This document shows positions 15,810-24,154 of a stretch of 25,017 bases of DNA, piece after piece. The translations under genes were made by a program, and so were the position numbers. The stretch spans positions 1-25,017 of the forward strand of contig JAENWY010000005.1 of the NCBI GenBank assembly GCA_016649775.1. Direction: 5' to 3'. How positions within the stretch are numbered: position 1 is the stretch's first letter; each line of letters starts with the position of its first letter. The notes beneath the pieces are model-generated. The model worked only from the letters and a program-made list of their open reading frames with translations, was not told where the DNA came from and made no database searches. The stretch comes from Spirochaetaceae bacterium. GTDB taxonomy: Bacteria > Spirochaetota > Spirochaetia > Sphaerochaetales > Sphaerochaetaceae.

Positions 15810-17960
15810 ATGTTTGAAACCAAAAAGACAAGCGTTCGCATCGGTGATGGAGAACTCGTGTTTGAAACTGGAAAAATTGCAAAGCAAACTAGCGGTGCAG
15901 TTTATGCTCATTATGAAGGTAGTGCTGTATTAGCAACTGTATGTTGTGGCCATGAACCAACAGAACCTTTAGATTATGTTCCACTACAAGTAGAATATAA
16001 TGAAAAATATTATGCAGCAGGTAAAATACCTGGTGGATATTTAAAAAGAGAAGGACGAGCTAAAGATAAAGAAATTTTAGTTAGCCGTATTATTGATAGA
16101 CCTATGAGACCTTTATTTGATAAAGCCTTTGGTCGTGAAATACAAATAGTACCAACAGTTGTTTCTTCTGATCAGATGCACACTCCAGATATTATTGCAA
16201 TTAATGCAGCTAGTGCTGCTGTAACTATAAGTGATATTCCATTTGATGGTCCTATTGCTGCTGTTAGAATAGCTAAAGTGAATGGTGAATATATTGTAAA
16301 CCCAACTTTCCAACAAATTGAAGAAGCTCAACTAGAAATCGTTGTAGCTGGAACACTTGTTGGTATAACAATGGTTGAAGGTGGAGCAAAAGAAGTATCT
16401 GAAGAAGAAATGTTAGAAGCTATTGCTTTAGCACATCCTGTAATTAAAGATATTTGTAATGCACAATTAGAATTAAAGAAACTTGCAGGTAAGGTTAAAC
16501 TTCCTGTATTTAAACAAAAAATTGATTTATCTTGGTTAGAACCTGTAAGAGCATTTGCAACTCCATTAGTAAAAGAAGCTTCTTTTGTTAAAGGTAAGAT
16601 GGAACGCTATGCAGCTTTAGCTGAAGCACATCAACAAGTAAATGAAAAATTTGCTGATTTAATTTCTGATGGTGAAAAAAGATCAGTTCAAATTGCTGAT
16701 TTATATGAAGATCTTGAATATACTATTCTTAGAAGTTCAATTCTAGATGATGGTCTTAGAACTGATGGACGTAAAGTTACTGAAATTAGACCTATTACTT
16801 GTGAAGTTGGATTACTTTCTAAAACACATGGTAGTGCTTTATTTACAAGAGGTGAAACTCAAGCATTAGCAACAACTACATTAGGTACAAAATCTGATGC
16901 TCAGATGCTAGATAATATTGATGGTGATAAGAAATTTTCTTCATTCATGTTACACTATAATTTCCCTCCTTATTCAGTTGGTGAATGTGGTAGATTATCT
17001 ACAGGCAGACGCGAAATTGGTCATGGCCACTTAGCACAAAGAGCTTTGCAAGCTGTATTACCTACAGAAGCAGAATTCCCATACACAATTCGTGTAGTTT
17101 CAGATATCATGGAATCAAATGGTTCCTCTTCAATGGCTAGTGTTTGTGGCGGTTGTTTATCATTAATGGATGCTGGTGTACCTATTAAGAAACCTGTTGC
17201 AGGTATTGCTATGGGTCTTATTACTAGTGGTGCAGATTATGCTAAATATGTAGTTCTATCTGATATCCTAGGTGAAGAAGATCATTTGGGTGATATGGAC
17301 TTTAAAGTAACTGGTACAGAAGAAGGTATTACTGCTTTCCAAATGGATATTAAAATTGCTGGTGTTACTCCTGAAATCATGAGTAAAGCATTAAGCCAAG
17401 CTAAAGCAGGAAGACTTCATATCTTAAAGATTATGAATAAATCTCTTGATACTCCAAGAAAAACCATCAATGAGAATGCTCCAGCAATTCTTACAATGAA
17501 AGTTGCAGAAGATAAAATTGGTGCTGTTATTGGTACAGGTGGTAAAACTATTAAAGGTATTGCTGCTCAAACTGGTGCTGAAGTTAATATCGGTGATGAT
17601 GGAACAATTACTATTTATGGTAAAAACAATGCCAGTGCAAAAGCTGCTAAGGAATTAGTTAAACAAATTATCGAAGAGCCAGAAGTAGGTCATATCTATA
17701 ATGGTACAGTTAAAAAGATAATGGACTTTGGTGCATTTATTGAGATTTTACCTGGAAAAGAAGGTCTTTGTCATATTTCTAAATTAGACATTAAACGTGT
17801 TAATAATGTAGAAGATGTGCTGAAAGTAGGTCAAGAAATTCCTATTAAGTTAATGGAAATCGATAGACAAGGTAGATTAAATTTATCTTATGTTGATGCA
17901 TTAATTGAACAGGGTAAAATTGAAGTTCCTTCAAGAACACCTGATAAAGAAAACAAATAA
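15810..17960 (+). CDS. pnp: Polyribonucleotide nucleotidyltransferase (PNPase)
   Basis: PNPase degrades RNA 3'-to-5' by phosphorolysis, yielding nucleoside diphosphates, and can add tails in reverse. The 716 residues are typical. Two RNase PH-like domains are visible: the first includes YYAAGKIPGGYLKREGR and IIDRPMRPLF; the second includes FTRGETQALATTTLG, SNGSSSMASVCGG and the catalytic DHLGDMDFKVTGT. A KH domain (about 563–620, GAVIGTGGKTIKGI) and an S1 domain (from about 627, GTVKKIMDFGAFIEILPGKEG) follow. AAGGA at 15798–15802 supports the start. The stop overlaps the dut start as TAATG, indicating coupling. Autoregulation through the leader is known in E. coli, but I see no convincing RNase III-type hairpin here. 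Confidence 0.98.
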   Translation: MFETKKTSVRIGDGELVFETGKIAKQTSGAVYAHYEGSAVLATVCCGHEPTEPLDYVPLQVEYNEKYYAAGKIPGGYLKREGRAKDKEILVSRIIDRPMRPLFDKAFGREIQIVPTVVSSDQMHTPDIIAINAASAAVTISDIPFDGPIAAVRIAKVNGEYIVNPTFQQIEEAQLEIVVAGTLVGITMVEGGAKEVSEEEMLEAIALAHPVIKDICNAQLELKKLAGKVKLPVFKQKIDLSWLEPVRAFATPLVKEASFVKGKMERYAALAEAHQQVNEKFADLISDGEKRSVQIADLYEDLEYTILRSSILDDGLRTDGRKVTEIRPITCEVGLLSKTHGSALFTRGETQALATTTLGTKSDAQMLDNIDGDKKFSSFMLHYNFPPYSVGECGRLSTGRREIGHGHLAQRALQAVLPTEAEFPYTIRVVSDIMESNGSSSMASVCGGCLSLMDAGVPIKKPVAGIAMGLITSGADYAKYVVLSDILGEEDHLGDMDFKVTGTEEGITAFQMDIKIAGVTPEIMSKALSQAKAGRLHILKIMNKSLDTPRKTINENAPAILTMKVAEDKIGAVIGTGGKTIKGIAAQTGAEVNIGDDGTITIYGKNNASAKAAKELVKQIIEEPEVGHIYNGTVKKIMDFGAFIEILPGKEGLCHISKLDIKRVNNVEDVLKVGQEIPIKLMEIDRQGRLNLSYVDALIEQGKIEVPSRTPDKENK

Positions 17961-18400
17961 TGCAATTAACAGTTGTAAAAATTGTAAAGGAAGAGAAGGT
18001 TTCTCTTCCTGAACAAAAAACTGCTTTGAGTGCTGGAGCTGATATTTCAGCTCGGCTTTCAGAGCCGTTTGTTTTAAAATCCGGTGAGTATGGATTAATT
18101 CCTACTGGAATTAAAATGGCTATACCGGAAGGTTTTGAAGCTCAGATAAGACCTAGATCAGGATTAGCAGCTAAATATGGTGTAACTGTTTTGAATTCTC
18201 CTGGAACTATTGATGCAGATTATCGTGGTGAAGTTAAAATTATTTTAATAAATCATGGTAAAGAAGACTTTATTATTTATGATAAAGACAGAATAGCTCA
18301 GGTTGTAATTGCACCTGTCGTAAGTGTTAAATATGAGGAAGTACTCTCTCTCTTAGATACAAAAAGAGGAGATGGAGGATTTGGTTCAACTGGAGTTTAG
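17960..18400 (+). CDS. dut: dUTP diphosphatase
   Basis: dUTPase hydrolyses dUTP to dUMP and pyrophosphate, keeping uracil out of DNA and feeding dTMP synthesis. The 146-residue product carries all five trimeric-dUTPase motifs: I AGADISA (25–31), II PRSGLA (65–70), III GTIDADYRGEV (82–92, with D85 the likely catalytic Asp), IV RIAQVVI (111–117) and V RGDGGFGSTG (136–145). The complete motif V tail shows the protein is not truncated. Its ATG shares a base with the pnp stop. lptF starts two bases after its own stop. Confidence 0.97.
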   Translation: MQLTVVKIVKEEKVSLPEQKTALSAGADISARLSEPFVLKSGEYGLIPTGIKMAIPEGFEAQIRPRSGLAAKYGVTVLNSPGTIDADYRGEVKIILINHGKEDFIIYDKDRIAQVVIAPVVSVKYEEVLSLLDTKRGDGGFGSTGV

Positions 18401-18402
18401 AT

Positions 18403-19674
18403 TTGCTATCTCTAAATAGAAATAAAAGTCATTTCATTTTATATAAGTATATTGCTTCGCAATATCTTTTATCATTTTGTGTGGCTTTTATATTTTTCTT
18501 TTTTATATTTTTTGTAAATCAAATCTTACTATTGGCAAGAAAAGTATTATTAAGTAATGTTGATTTTACATCAATGCTACGTATTGTAATATTGGCCATT
18601 CCTCAATTTTTATTATACACCTTTCCCTTTGCCTCTCTAAGTGGGGCTTCCATGGTAATTAGTGATTTATCTAGTAGTAACGAAATACTAGCTCTTAGAT
18701 CTCTTGGGGTGTCAATGAAAAGAATATATACATCTATTATCATGATATCAATTTTACTAAGTGGTATAACTTTTGTTGTTGCAGATATTCTTCTACCTTA
18801 TAGTGCATTGCGTTATCAACAGTTATATAGAACCTTATTAACTAAGATGCCTTCTATTGAATTAGAAAGTAACTCAAGTACTACCTTTGGTAATATTGTA
18901 ATTTCCAATGGTAAAGTTGATGGCTCAAATATTGAAGATATTGTTTTATTTGATACTAAATCTCAGGGAGCATCTCAAATAATTACAGCTAAAAAAGGTG
19001 TACTAAAATTAGTAGATCTTTCAAATTATATATATTCCCTTGAACTCTTAGATCCGAATGTAATTTCAACAAATAAAAATGACAGTAATGATTGGAGCAT
19101 AGCAAATGGTTCAAAAGTTATATTCTACTTAGATTTTTCTTCTCAAGTACCTTATCTAACTACTACAGCCCCTTCTAATCTTTCTACCTTAGATTTATTA
19201 ACTAAAATACAATCTAGTAAAAAACAACTTAAAGAAAATACTTCTAATTGGCAAAATACTAATAACAAGTCAAAGATAAATATTGCTAAGGCAACAGATA
19301 ATGTATTTAAAGATGATTATATTAATATCAAGGAAGTAGATAATAATTATTATGATTTAAATAATGCAACAAATCGTCCAATTGATTTTTATCTACAATA
19401 TTACAGAGCTGAACTTAATAAAAAAATGGCTCTTAGTGCAGCTTGTTTCTTTTTAGTATTTTTGACTTTTCCTCTTTCCTATCTTAAATTTAAACATGGT
19501 AAATTAGTAGGTTTTGGAATTAGTATGTTTATAGCAGTACTTTATTGGTATATGTTATTTTTTGCACAGTTGAAAATTTTTAGCTTTCCTATAAATCCTC
19601 TGTTTTTAATGTGGCTTCCAAATTTAATTATATTCATAATTTCTATGATTTTAATTAAAGTATGGAGAAATTAA
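18403..19674 (+). CDS. lptF: LptF/LptG-family permease (LptF-like)
   Basis: LptF and LptG form the membrane part of an ABC exporter that pulls lipopolysaccharide or a related lipid out of the inner membrane, powered by LptB. The 423-residue product has the YjgP/YjgQ layout: N-terminal membrane segments (about 13–40, then near 55–80 and 100–125), a long soluble periplasmic beta domain (about 130–335), and three C-terminal membrane segments. The conserved EILALRSLGVS coupling segment is present. The start is a TTG with GGAG at 18392–18395. It directly precedes lptG. LptA, B, C, D and E are not in the window. Many treponemes lack classical LPS, so the substrate is uncertain. Confidence 0.88.
   Translation: MLSLNRNKSHFILYKYIASQYLLSFCVAFIFFFFIFFVNQILLLARKVLLSNVDFTSMLRIVILAIPQFLLYTFPFASLSGASMVISDLSSSNEILALRSLGVSMKRIYTSIIMISILLSGITFVVADILLPYSALRYQQLYRTLLTKMPSIELESNSSTTFGNIVISNGKVDGSNIEDIVLFDTKSQGASQIITAKKGVLKLVDLSNYIYSLELLDPNVISTNKNDSNDWSIANGSKVIFYLDFSSQVPYLTTTAPSNLSTLDLLTKIQSSKKQLKENTSNWQNTNNKSKINIAKATDNVFKDDYINIKEVDNNYYDLNNATNRPIDFYLQYYRAELNKKMALSAACFFLVFLTFPLSYLKFKHGKLVGFGISMFIAVLYWYMLFFAQLKIFSFPINPLFLMWLPNLIIFIISMILIKVWRN
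19664..19667 (+). promoter_or_regulatory. Ribosome binding site that fixes the lptG start
   Basis: GGAG sits 6 bases before the ATG at 19674. An earlier in-frame ATG at 19662 overlaps this site and has no Shine-Dalgarno sequence of its own, so 19674 is the better start. Confidence 0.7.
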
Positions 19675-20771
19675 TGAAGATATTAAATAAATATATATTA
19701 GGTTCTGTTTTTAAAGTTTTTCTTGTAACCCTTTTTATGTTCGTTTTGCTTGTTTTATCTGTAGACCTATTTAGTAATATTGATTCTTATATAAAAAATG
19801 CAGTACCACTTATCAATATTTTACAAATTACTTTGCTTTATGCCCCTGAAGCTATGATGTTGGTATTACCTCCATCCATTCTTTTTTCAGTAACATTTTT
19901 CTTATCTCAATTATATTCAAATAATGAAATGATTGCTTTGCTTAGTAGTGGAATATCAAATAAAAAAGTCATTACTCCTATTATAATTTTAGGCATAATT
20001 TTTACTATTTTCTTTTTTTTATTTAATGAAGGAATTAGCCTTGAAGCAAAAGTTAATAGAGCTTCTCTTCAAAAGGTATTATTTAACCAAAATTCTAGTG
20101 ATTTAAATAATTCAAATATTACCATGAAAGATTCTAAATCTAAGTATGTGATATATTCTTCATATTATAAAGAAGCAGAAAAAAAATTGATTTCAGTAAT
20201 ATTAGTTAAACAAGATATTAATAATAAAATTTTATATAGAGTAGATGCTCCTGAAGCTTCCTGGAATATAGAAAATCAGGATTGGGTGTTTGATAATGCT
20301 ATAATTAGTACTATTGTTGGAGATAATGAAAAGATTATCCAAACAAATCAATCTAAATTTGAAAAAGAAGAAATAAATTTAGATCCTAACTTATTTAGAA
20401 ATCTAACTAATGATATAAATACACTACAATTAAATAGTGCTTTCAGTTATTTAAAGCAACAAAAAATATATGATAAAGTATCCTGGTATACAAATGCCAC
20501 TGAATTCTATGATCGTCTATTTAATTCATTAACCGCTTTTGTTATGATATGTATTGCAATCAGTATAAACTATCGAAATAAAAGAAATGTATTTCTATTT
20601 GCAATATTTAATTCAATAGTAATAGCAGTTGTGTATTATGTGGCAAAAATGCTATTTCAAATAATGAGTAGACAAGGTGTAATAGAACCTATATCTTCTG
20701 TATTAATTCCCTACTTAATAGTTGCATTATTTACACTGTTAACTAATTTTAGTACTAGAAATAGTGATTAA
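19674..20771 (+). CDS. lptG: LptF/LptG-family permease (LptG-like)
   Basis: This is the second half of the putative lipid-export permease. From the ATG at 19674, which overlaps the lptF stop as TAATG, the product has 365 residues. It shows N-terminal membrane segments (ILNKYILGSVFKVFLVTLFM onward), the NNEMIALLSSGIS coupling segment that matches the one in the preceding protein, a periplasmic domain (about 125–265), and C-terminal membrane segments. The two proteins share layout but little sequence, as usual for the LptF/LptG pair. Which is F and which is G is inferred from order alone. Confidence 0.86.
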   Translation: MKILNKYILGSVFKVFLVTLFMFVLLVLSVDLFSNIDSYIKNAVPLINILQITLLYAPEAMMLVLPPSILFSVTFFLSQLYSNNEMIALLSSGISNKKVITPIIILGIIFTIFFFLFNEGISLEAKVNRASLQKVLFNQNSSDLNNSNITMKDSKSKYVIYSSYYKEAEKKLISVILVKQDINNKILYRVDAPEASWNIENQDWVFDNAIISTIVGDNEKIIQTNQSKFEKEEINLDPNLFRNLTNDINTLQLNSAFSYLKQQKIYDKVSWYTNATEFYDRLFNSLTAFVMICIAISINYRNKRNVFLFAIFNSIVIAVVYYVAKMLFQIMSRQGVIEPISSVLIPYLIVALFTLLTNFSTRNSD

Positions 20772-20787
20772 TATTTTATACATAGTA

Positions 20788-20816
20788 TTGAAAGAAGAGA
20801 CTACTAATAATATAAT
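20788..20816 (+). promoter_or_regulatory. Promoter of tgt–murJ
   Basis: TTGAAA (20788–20793) and a perfect TATAAT (20811–20816) are exactly 17 bp apart. The predicted start near 20823 leaves a leader of about 34 bases containing AAGGAT (20845–20850), the ribosome binding site of tgt. No terminator separates lptG from this promoter, so read-through from upstream is also possible. Confidence 0.72.
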
Positions 20817-20856
20817 TAAAAAATACGAGTAAAATAATATATACAAGGATAATATT

Positions 20857-21984
20857 TTGAAACAACTTTATACTAAGATTCATAAAGACTCTACGTCTAA
20901 TGCGCGTCTAGGAACAGTTACATTAGATCATGGAGTTGTGAATACTCCAGCTTTTATGCCTGTCGGTACAAATGGTACTGTAAAAGGTATTTACCACGAA
21001 AGGGTTAAAAAGATTGGCTACAATCTAATTTTAGGGAATACCTATCATTTATATTTAAGACCTGGAGTTGAAGTTTTGGATAGCTTTGGCGGACTTCACA
21101 ACTTTTCTAACTGGAAAGGTAACATTTTAACAGATAGTGGGGGATTTCAGGTTTTCTCTCTCTCTAATCTTAGAAAGATAAAAGAGGGTGGAGTTCATTT
21201 TAAATCTCATATTGACGGTTCTAAACATGTATTTACTCCAAAGAAAGTAATTGATATTCAAAAAAGTATTGGTTCTGATATTTGTATGGTATTAGATGTT
21301 TGTACTCCTCCAGGCATTCCTTACAATGCTGCAAAAGAAGCTATGAATACAACTCATGCATGGGCAAAACAAGCTAAGGAATATGGTGATCAATTAGAAG
21401 GCTTTAAAGGTAACATGTTTGGTATTGTTCAAGGTAATTTCTATAAAGATTTAAGAAAAGAAAGTGCTGAATATATTTCTTCTTTAGATTTTCCAGGAAT
21501 AGCAATTGGTGGATTATCAGTTGGTGAAGAAAAATCTGTTTTTTATGATTTTTTAGCGCATACAACTGAATTTGTTGATGATACAAAACCTCGTTATGTT
21601 ATGGGTATAGGCTCTCCAGATTATATATTAGCAGCAGTAGAAAATGGTATTGACCTTTTTGACTGTGTATTAGCTACTAGAATGGCAAGAAATGGTGCTG
21701 TATTTACTGACGATGGTGTTATTACCCTTAAAAAAGCTATACATAAATTTGATCACAGTCCTCTACAAGAAGGCTGTCAATGTACAGCTTGTCAAAAGTA
21801 CTCTAGAGCATATATGCATCACATGGTTAAAACTGGTGAAATGCTTGGTGGAATGATGGCAACAGAGCATAACTTAACATATCTTTATAATTTTATGGAA
21901 AAAATCAGAAATGCTATAAAAGAAGATAGATTTACTCAATTTAAGAAGGATTATCTTGAAAGATTCTATTCAAAAGGAAACTAG
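20857..21984 (+). CDS. tgt: tRNA-guanine transglycosylase (queuosine pathway)
   Basis: Tgt exchanges guanine-34 of the GUN anticodons for preQ1, the first step of queuosine formation on tRNA. The product is 375 residues from a TTG start preceded by AAGGAT. The general acid/base Asp is D93 (TDSGGFQVFSL) and the nucleophile is D269 (LFDCVLATRMARNG). The structural zinc site is C307, C309, C312 and H338. Two local departures from the common bacterial sequence are visible: VLATR where V-x-PTR is usual, and LDVCTPPG where DECxPYP is usual. Core catalytic residues are intact. queA and preQ1-making genes are not in the window. The gene overlaps murJ by 29 bases. Confidence 0.96.
   Translation: MKQLYTKIHKDSTSNARLGTVTLDHGVVNTPAFMPVGTNGTVKGIYHERVKKIGYNLILGNTYHLYLRPGVEVLDSFGGLHNFSNWKGNILTDSGGFQVFSLSNLRKIKEGGVHFKSHIDGSKHVFTPKKVIDIQKSIGSDICMVLDVCTPPGIPYNAAKEAMNTTHAWAKQAKEYGDQLEGFKGNMFGIVQGNFYKDLRKESAEYISSLDFPGIAIGGLSVGEEKSVFYDFLAHTTEFVDDTKPRYVMGIGSPDYILAAVENGIDLFDCVLATRMARNGAVFTDDGVITLKKAIHKFDHSPLQEGCQCTACQKYSRAYMHHMVKTGEMLGGMMATEHNLTYLYNFMEKIRNAIKEDRFTQFKKDYLERFYSKGN
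21944..21950 (+). promoter_or_regulatory. Ribosome binding site that fixes the murJ start
   Basis: AGAAGGA lies within the end of tgt, 5 bases before a TTG at 21956. The next in-frame ATG (22004) would remove part of the first membrane segment, so the TTG is the better start. Confidence 0.65.
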
Positions 21985-23485
21985 TAAACATTCTTTTATC
22001 TTAATGCTTTTTACTTTGCTATCTCGTTTACTCGGGATAGTAAAGGCACGTGTTATTACTACAGCCTTTGGTGCTACCATAATTGCAGATGTTATTAATA
22101 CTGCCTATTATCTTCCAAACAACTTGAGAAAGTTGTTTGCTGAAGGTGCAATGAATACTGCCTTTATTCCCTTTCTTGCAAAGACAGATGATAAAAATGA
22201 GCGATCTAAACTTTTGAGTTTAATGCTATCCTTTCAGCTTATTTTATTTGCCTTATTAATATTCGTCTTTATTTTATTTGGAACACAAATTTTTGATTTT
22301 ATAAGTGATTTTGGAGAAGAAGGAACTGATTTGGGTGGAAAAATATTTCCATATTTTATTGGTTTTCTAGCTCTTATTTCTCTTTCTAATGTACTTGCTT
22401 CATTATTACAAGTGGATAAAAAATTCTTAGTTTATGGTATTGCACCTTTGTTCTTCTCAATAATACTTATATTTTCTGTTTATATTTTTAGTGATAGACT
22501 TGGAGCACAATCCATGGCTTATGGAGTTGTTTTAGGATCTCTTACTCAATTTATATTTACACTTATATTTGTTATTAAATTAAATTACAGAATTAAATTT
22601 TCCCTATTATTCAATGATAGAGAGTTTAATAAGGTATTAAAGGTTTGGGCTCAGGTTATTATATCAAATCTTGCTATTTTAGCTTCTCAACAATTTTCAG
22701 CCTATTTATCTACAACTTTAGCAACAGGTTCTGCAACTGCCTTTTCTAATTCAATGATTTTCTTCTCGACTCCCTATGGAATTATCTTCACAGGAATAGC
22801 CACAGTTAGTTTTCCTCAATTATCAGAACATTTCTCAAAAGGAAATATAAAAGAGTTTAAATCTAGCTTATCTTATGCTATAGATGGAATGCTATATATG
22901 TTTATACCTGCTACTATTATTTTGATGACTTTAAGTCGAGAAAGTATAGCTGTTGTATTACAAAATGGTAAATTTACATATGCAGATACTTTATTAACTT
23001 CATCTGTTTTATTTCATTTTCTTTTTGGGCTTACTATAATTGGTATAAATGGCTTAATGATAAGGGCAGCTATTGCTCAGAATAAAGTTAAATTATCACT
23101 TAAGGTTATTATTATTCAATCAATTATAGATGTAGCTTTTTCTGTTGGTTTAATAAAGGCGGGAGTTGGAATTAAATCCTTGGCTATTGCTAATAATATA
23201 GCAGCCTCTATATCTCTTGTCGTTTACTTCATTATTCTAAGAGATAGTATTGAATTTAAACACCTTCTCAAAACCTTGAATAAAACAATAATTGTTAATC
23301 TTCCTTTAACTCTATTACTTATAATATATTATAAAACAAATCCAGTATGGTTTATAAATGGATCTAATTTAAAGAATTTTTCTATATTTGCATTAATAGG
23401 TTTTATCTGTGCTTCAATTACCTTATTTATGTATTTTATTACAAAAATACCAATACTTAATTTTATAACTCGTAAAAAGAAATAA
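21956..23485 (+). CDS. murJ: Lipid II flippase MurJ
   Basis: MurJ (MVF/MviN family) moves lipid II, the peptidoglycan precursor, across the inner membrane. The 509-residue product is hydrophobic throughout and consistent with 14 membrane segments. The N-terminus has the family pattern FTLLSRLLGIVKARVITTAFG, and the segment LPNNLRKLFAEGAMNTAFIP contains the conserved Arg and the GAxxxAFIP motif. A cytoplasmic-face charged loop and ISFxxPYGI-like segments follow (FFSTPYGIIFTGIA). It begins inside the last 29 bases of tgt, indicating translational coupling. No terminator follows; the tetR operators begin within 20 bases of its stop. Confidence 0.95.
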   Translation: MKDSIQKETSKHSFILMLFTLLSRLLGIVKARVITTAFGATIIADVINTAYYLPNNLRKLFAEGAMNTAFIPFLAKTDDKNERSKLLSLMLSFQLILFALLIFVFILFGTQIFDFISDFGEEGTDLGGKIFPYFIGFLALISLSNVLASLLQVDKKFLVYGIAPLFFSIILIFSVYIFSDRLGAQSMAYGVVLGSLTQFIFTLIFVIKLNYRIKFSLLFNDREFNKVLKVWAQVIISNLAILASQQFSAYLSTTLATGSATAFSNSMIFFSTPYGIIFTGIATVSFPQLSEHFSKGNIKEFKSSLSYAIDGMLYMFIPATIILMTLSRESIAVVLQNGKFTYADTLLTSSVLFHFLFGLTIIGINGLMIRAAIAQNKVKLSLKVIIIQSIIDVAFSVGLIKAGVGIKSLAIANNIAASISLVVYFIILRDSIEFKHLLKTLNKTIIVNLPLTLLLIIYYKTNPVWFINGSNLKNFSIFALIGFICASITLFMYFITKIPILNFITRKKK

Positions 23486-23503
23486 TAAAATAAATACTCA
23501 TTT

Positions 23504-23521
23504 ATATACCGAGTGGTATAT
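23504..23521. promoter_or_regulatory. Operator 1 upstream of tetR
   Basis: ATATACC and GGTATAT are complementary arms around a GAGT centre. The site ends on the first base of the -35 box. It shares the ACC/GGT half-site with operator 2, whose centre is 27 bp downstream. Confidence 0.72.
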
Positions 23522-23549
23522 TGACTATTACTATACCAATTGGTATAGT
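23521..23549 (+). promoter_or_regulatory. Promoter of tetR (extended -10), predicting a leaderless mRNA
   Basis: TTGACT (23521–23526) and TATAGT (23544–23549) are 17 bp apart, and TG at 23541–23542 makes an extended -10. The expected +1 falls on or beside the A of the tetR ATG (23556), which has no Shine-Dalgarno sequence. The -10, start spacing and surrounding bases match those of mutS. Confidence 0.75.
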
Positions 23550-23551
23550 AA
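23528..23551. promoter_or_regulatory. Operator 2, a 24-bp perfect palindrome over the tetR promoter
   Basis: The half-site TTACTATACCAA is followed by its exact complement. It covers the spacer and the whole -10 box, so a bound repressor would block RNA polymerase. The position directly before a TetR-family gene points to autoregulation. Confidence 0.85.
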
Positions 23552-23555
23552 GCAT

Positions 23556-24116
23556 ATGGAAAATAAAGACAAGTTAATTGACGTTGCCCTTACTCTTTTT
23601 AATGATAGAGGATATCAAAGTGTTGGAATACAGGAAATAGTTGATACAGTAGGGGTTAGTAAACCAACTTTATATCATTATTACAATTCAAAATTAGGTT
23701 TATTGAAAGCTATATTTGAACAACATATTTTAGGAGATATAAAGAGATACGAAGAGGATGCTATTTATAATGGTGATTTCACTTATTCTCTTCAGAAACT
23801 TACCTTTGCAATTTCAAATAGTTATAAGAATAATCCAAGATTATATCATTTATTATTTACATATATCTTATCAAGTAAAGATAGTGAAGACTACAAAGTA
23901 GTGAATCTATATTTATCTAAGATATACAACATCGTTGTAAATCTTTTTGTTGCTTCTAAAGTTCAAAATGGAAATATGAACAACAGAGAAGAGCAATTCA
24001 GTTATAGCTATTTAGCTATGTTAATTGATTACTTAAATAGACATGGAGAAGAGATGAATAATGATCAATTTCTTTATTCTCTTTTACATCAATTTCAATT
24101 TGGAATAAATTCATAA
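23556..24116 (+). CDS. TetR/AcrR-family transcriptional regulator
   Basis: TetR-family proteins are dimeric repressors that leave DNA when a small ligand binds the C-terminal domain. The 186-residue product has a typical N-terminal helix-turn-helix: a first helix DKLIDVALTLFNDRGY (5–20) and the recognition region VGIQEIVDTVGVSKPTLYHY with YNSKLGLL (23–50). The C-terminal domain (about 60–186) is helical with no recognisable ligand signature. Two palindromes cover its promoter, so it very likely represses itself. The GH13 gene begins 38 bases downstream and may be its co-transcribed target. The ligand is unknown. The start is the ATG at 23556, directly at the predicted transcription start. Confidence 0.92.
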   Translation: MENKDKLIDVALTLFNDRGYQSVGIQEIVDTVGVSKPTLYHYYNSKLGLLKAIFEQHILGDIKRYEEDAIYNGDFTYSLQKLTFAISNSYKNNPRLYHLLFTYILSSKDSEDYKVVNLYLSKIYNIVVNLFVASKVQNGNMNNREEQFSYSYLAMLIDYLNRHGEEMNNDQFLYSLLHQFQFGINS

Positions 24117-24154
24117 ACAATATTGAAATATAAACATATCAAGGAGTTATAAAT

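Noticed and set aside
22004..22006. ATG at 22004 as the murJ start
   Set aside because: It would cut into the first membrane segment and lacks the strong ribosome binding site found before the TTG at 21956.
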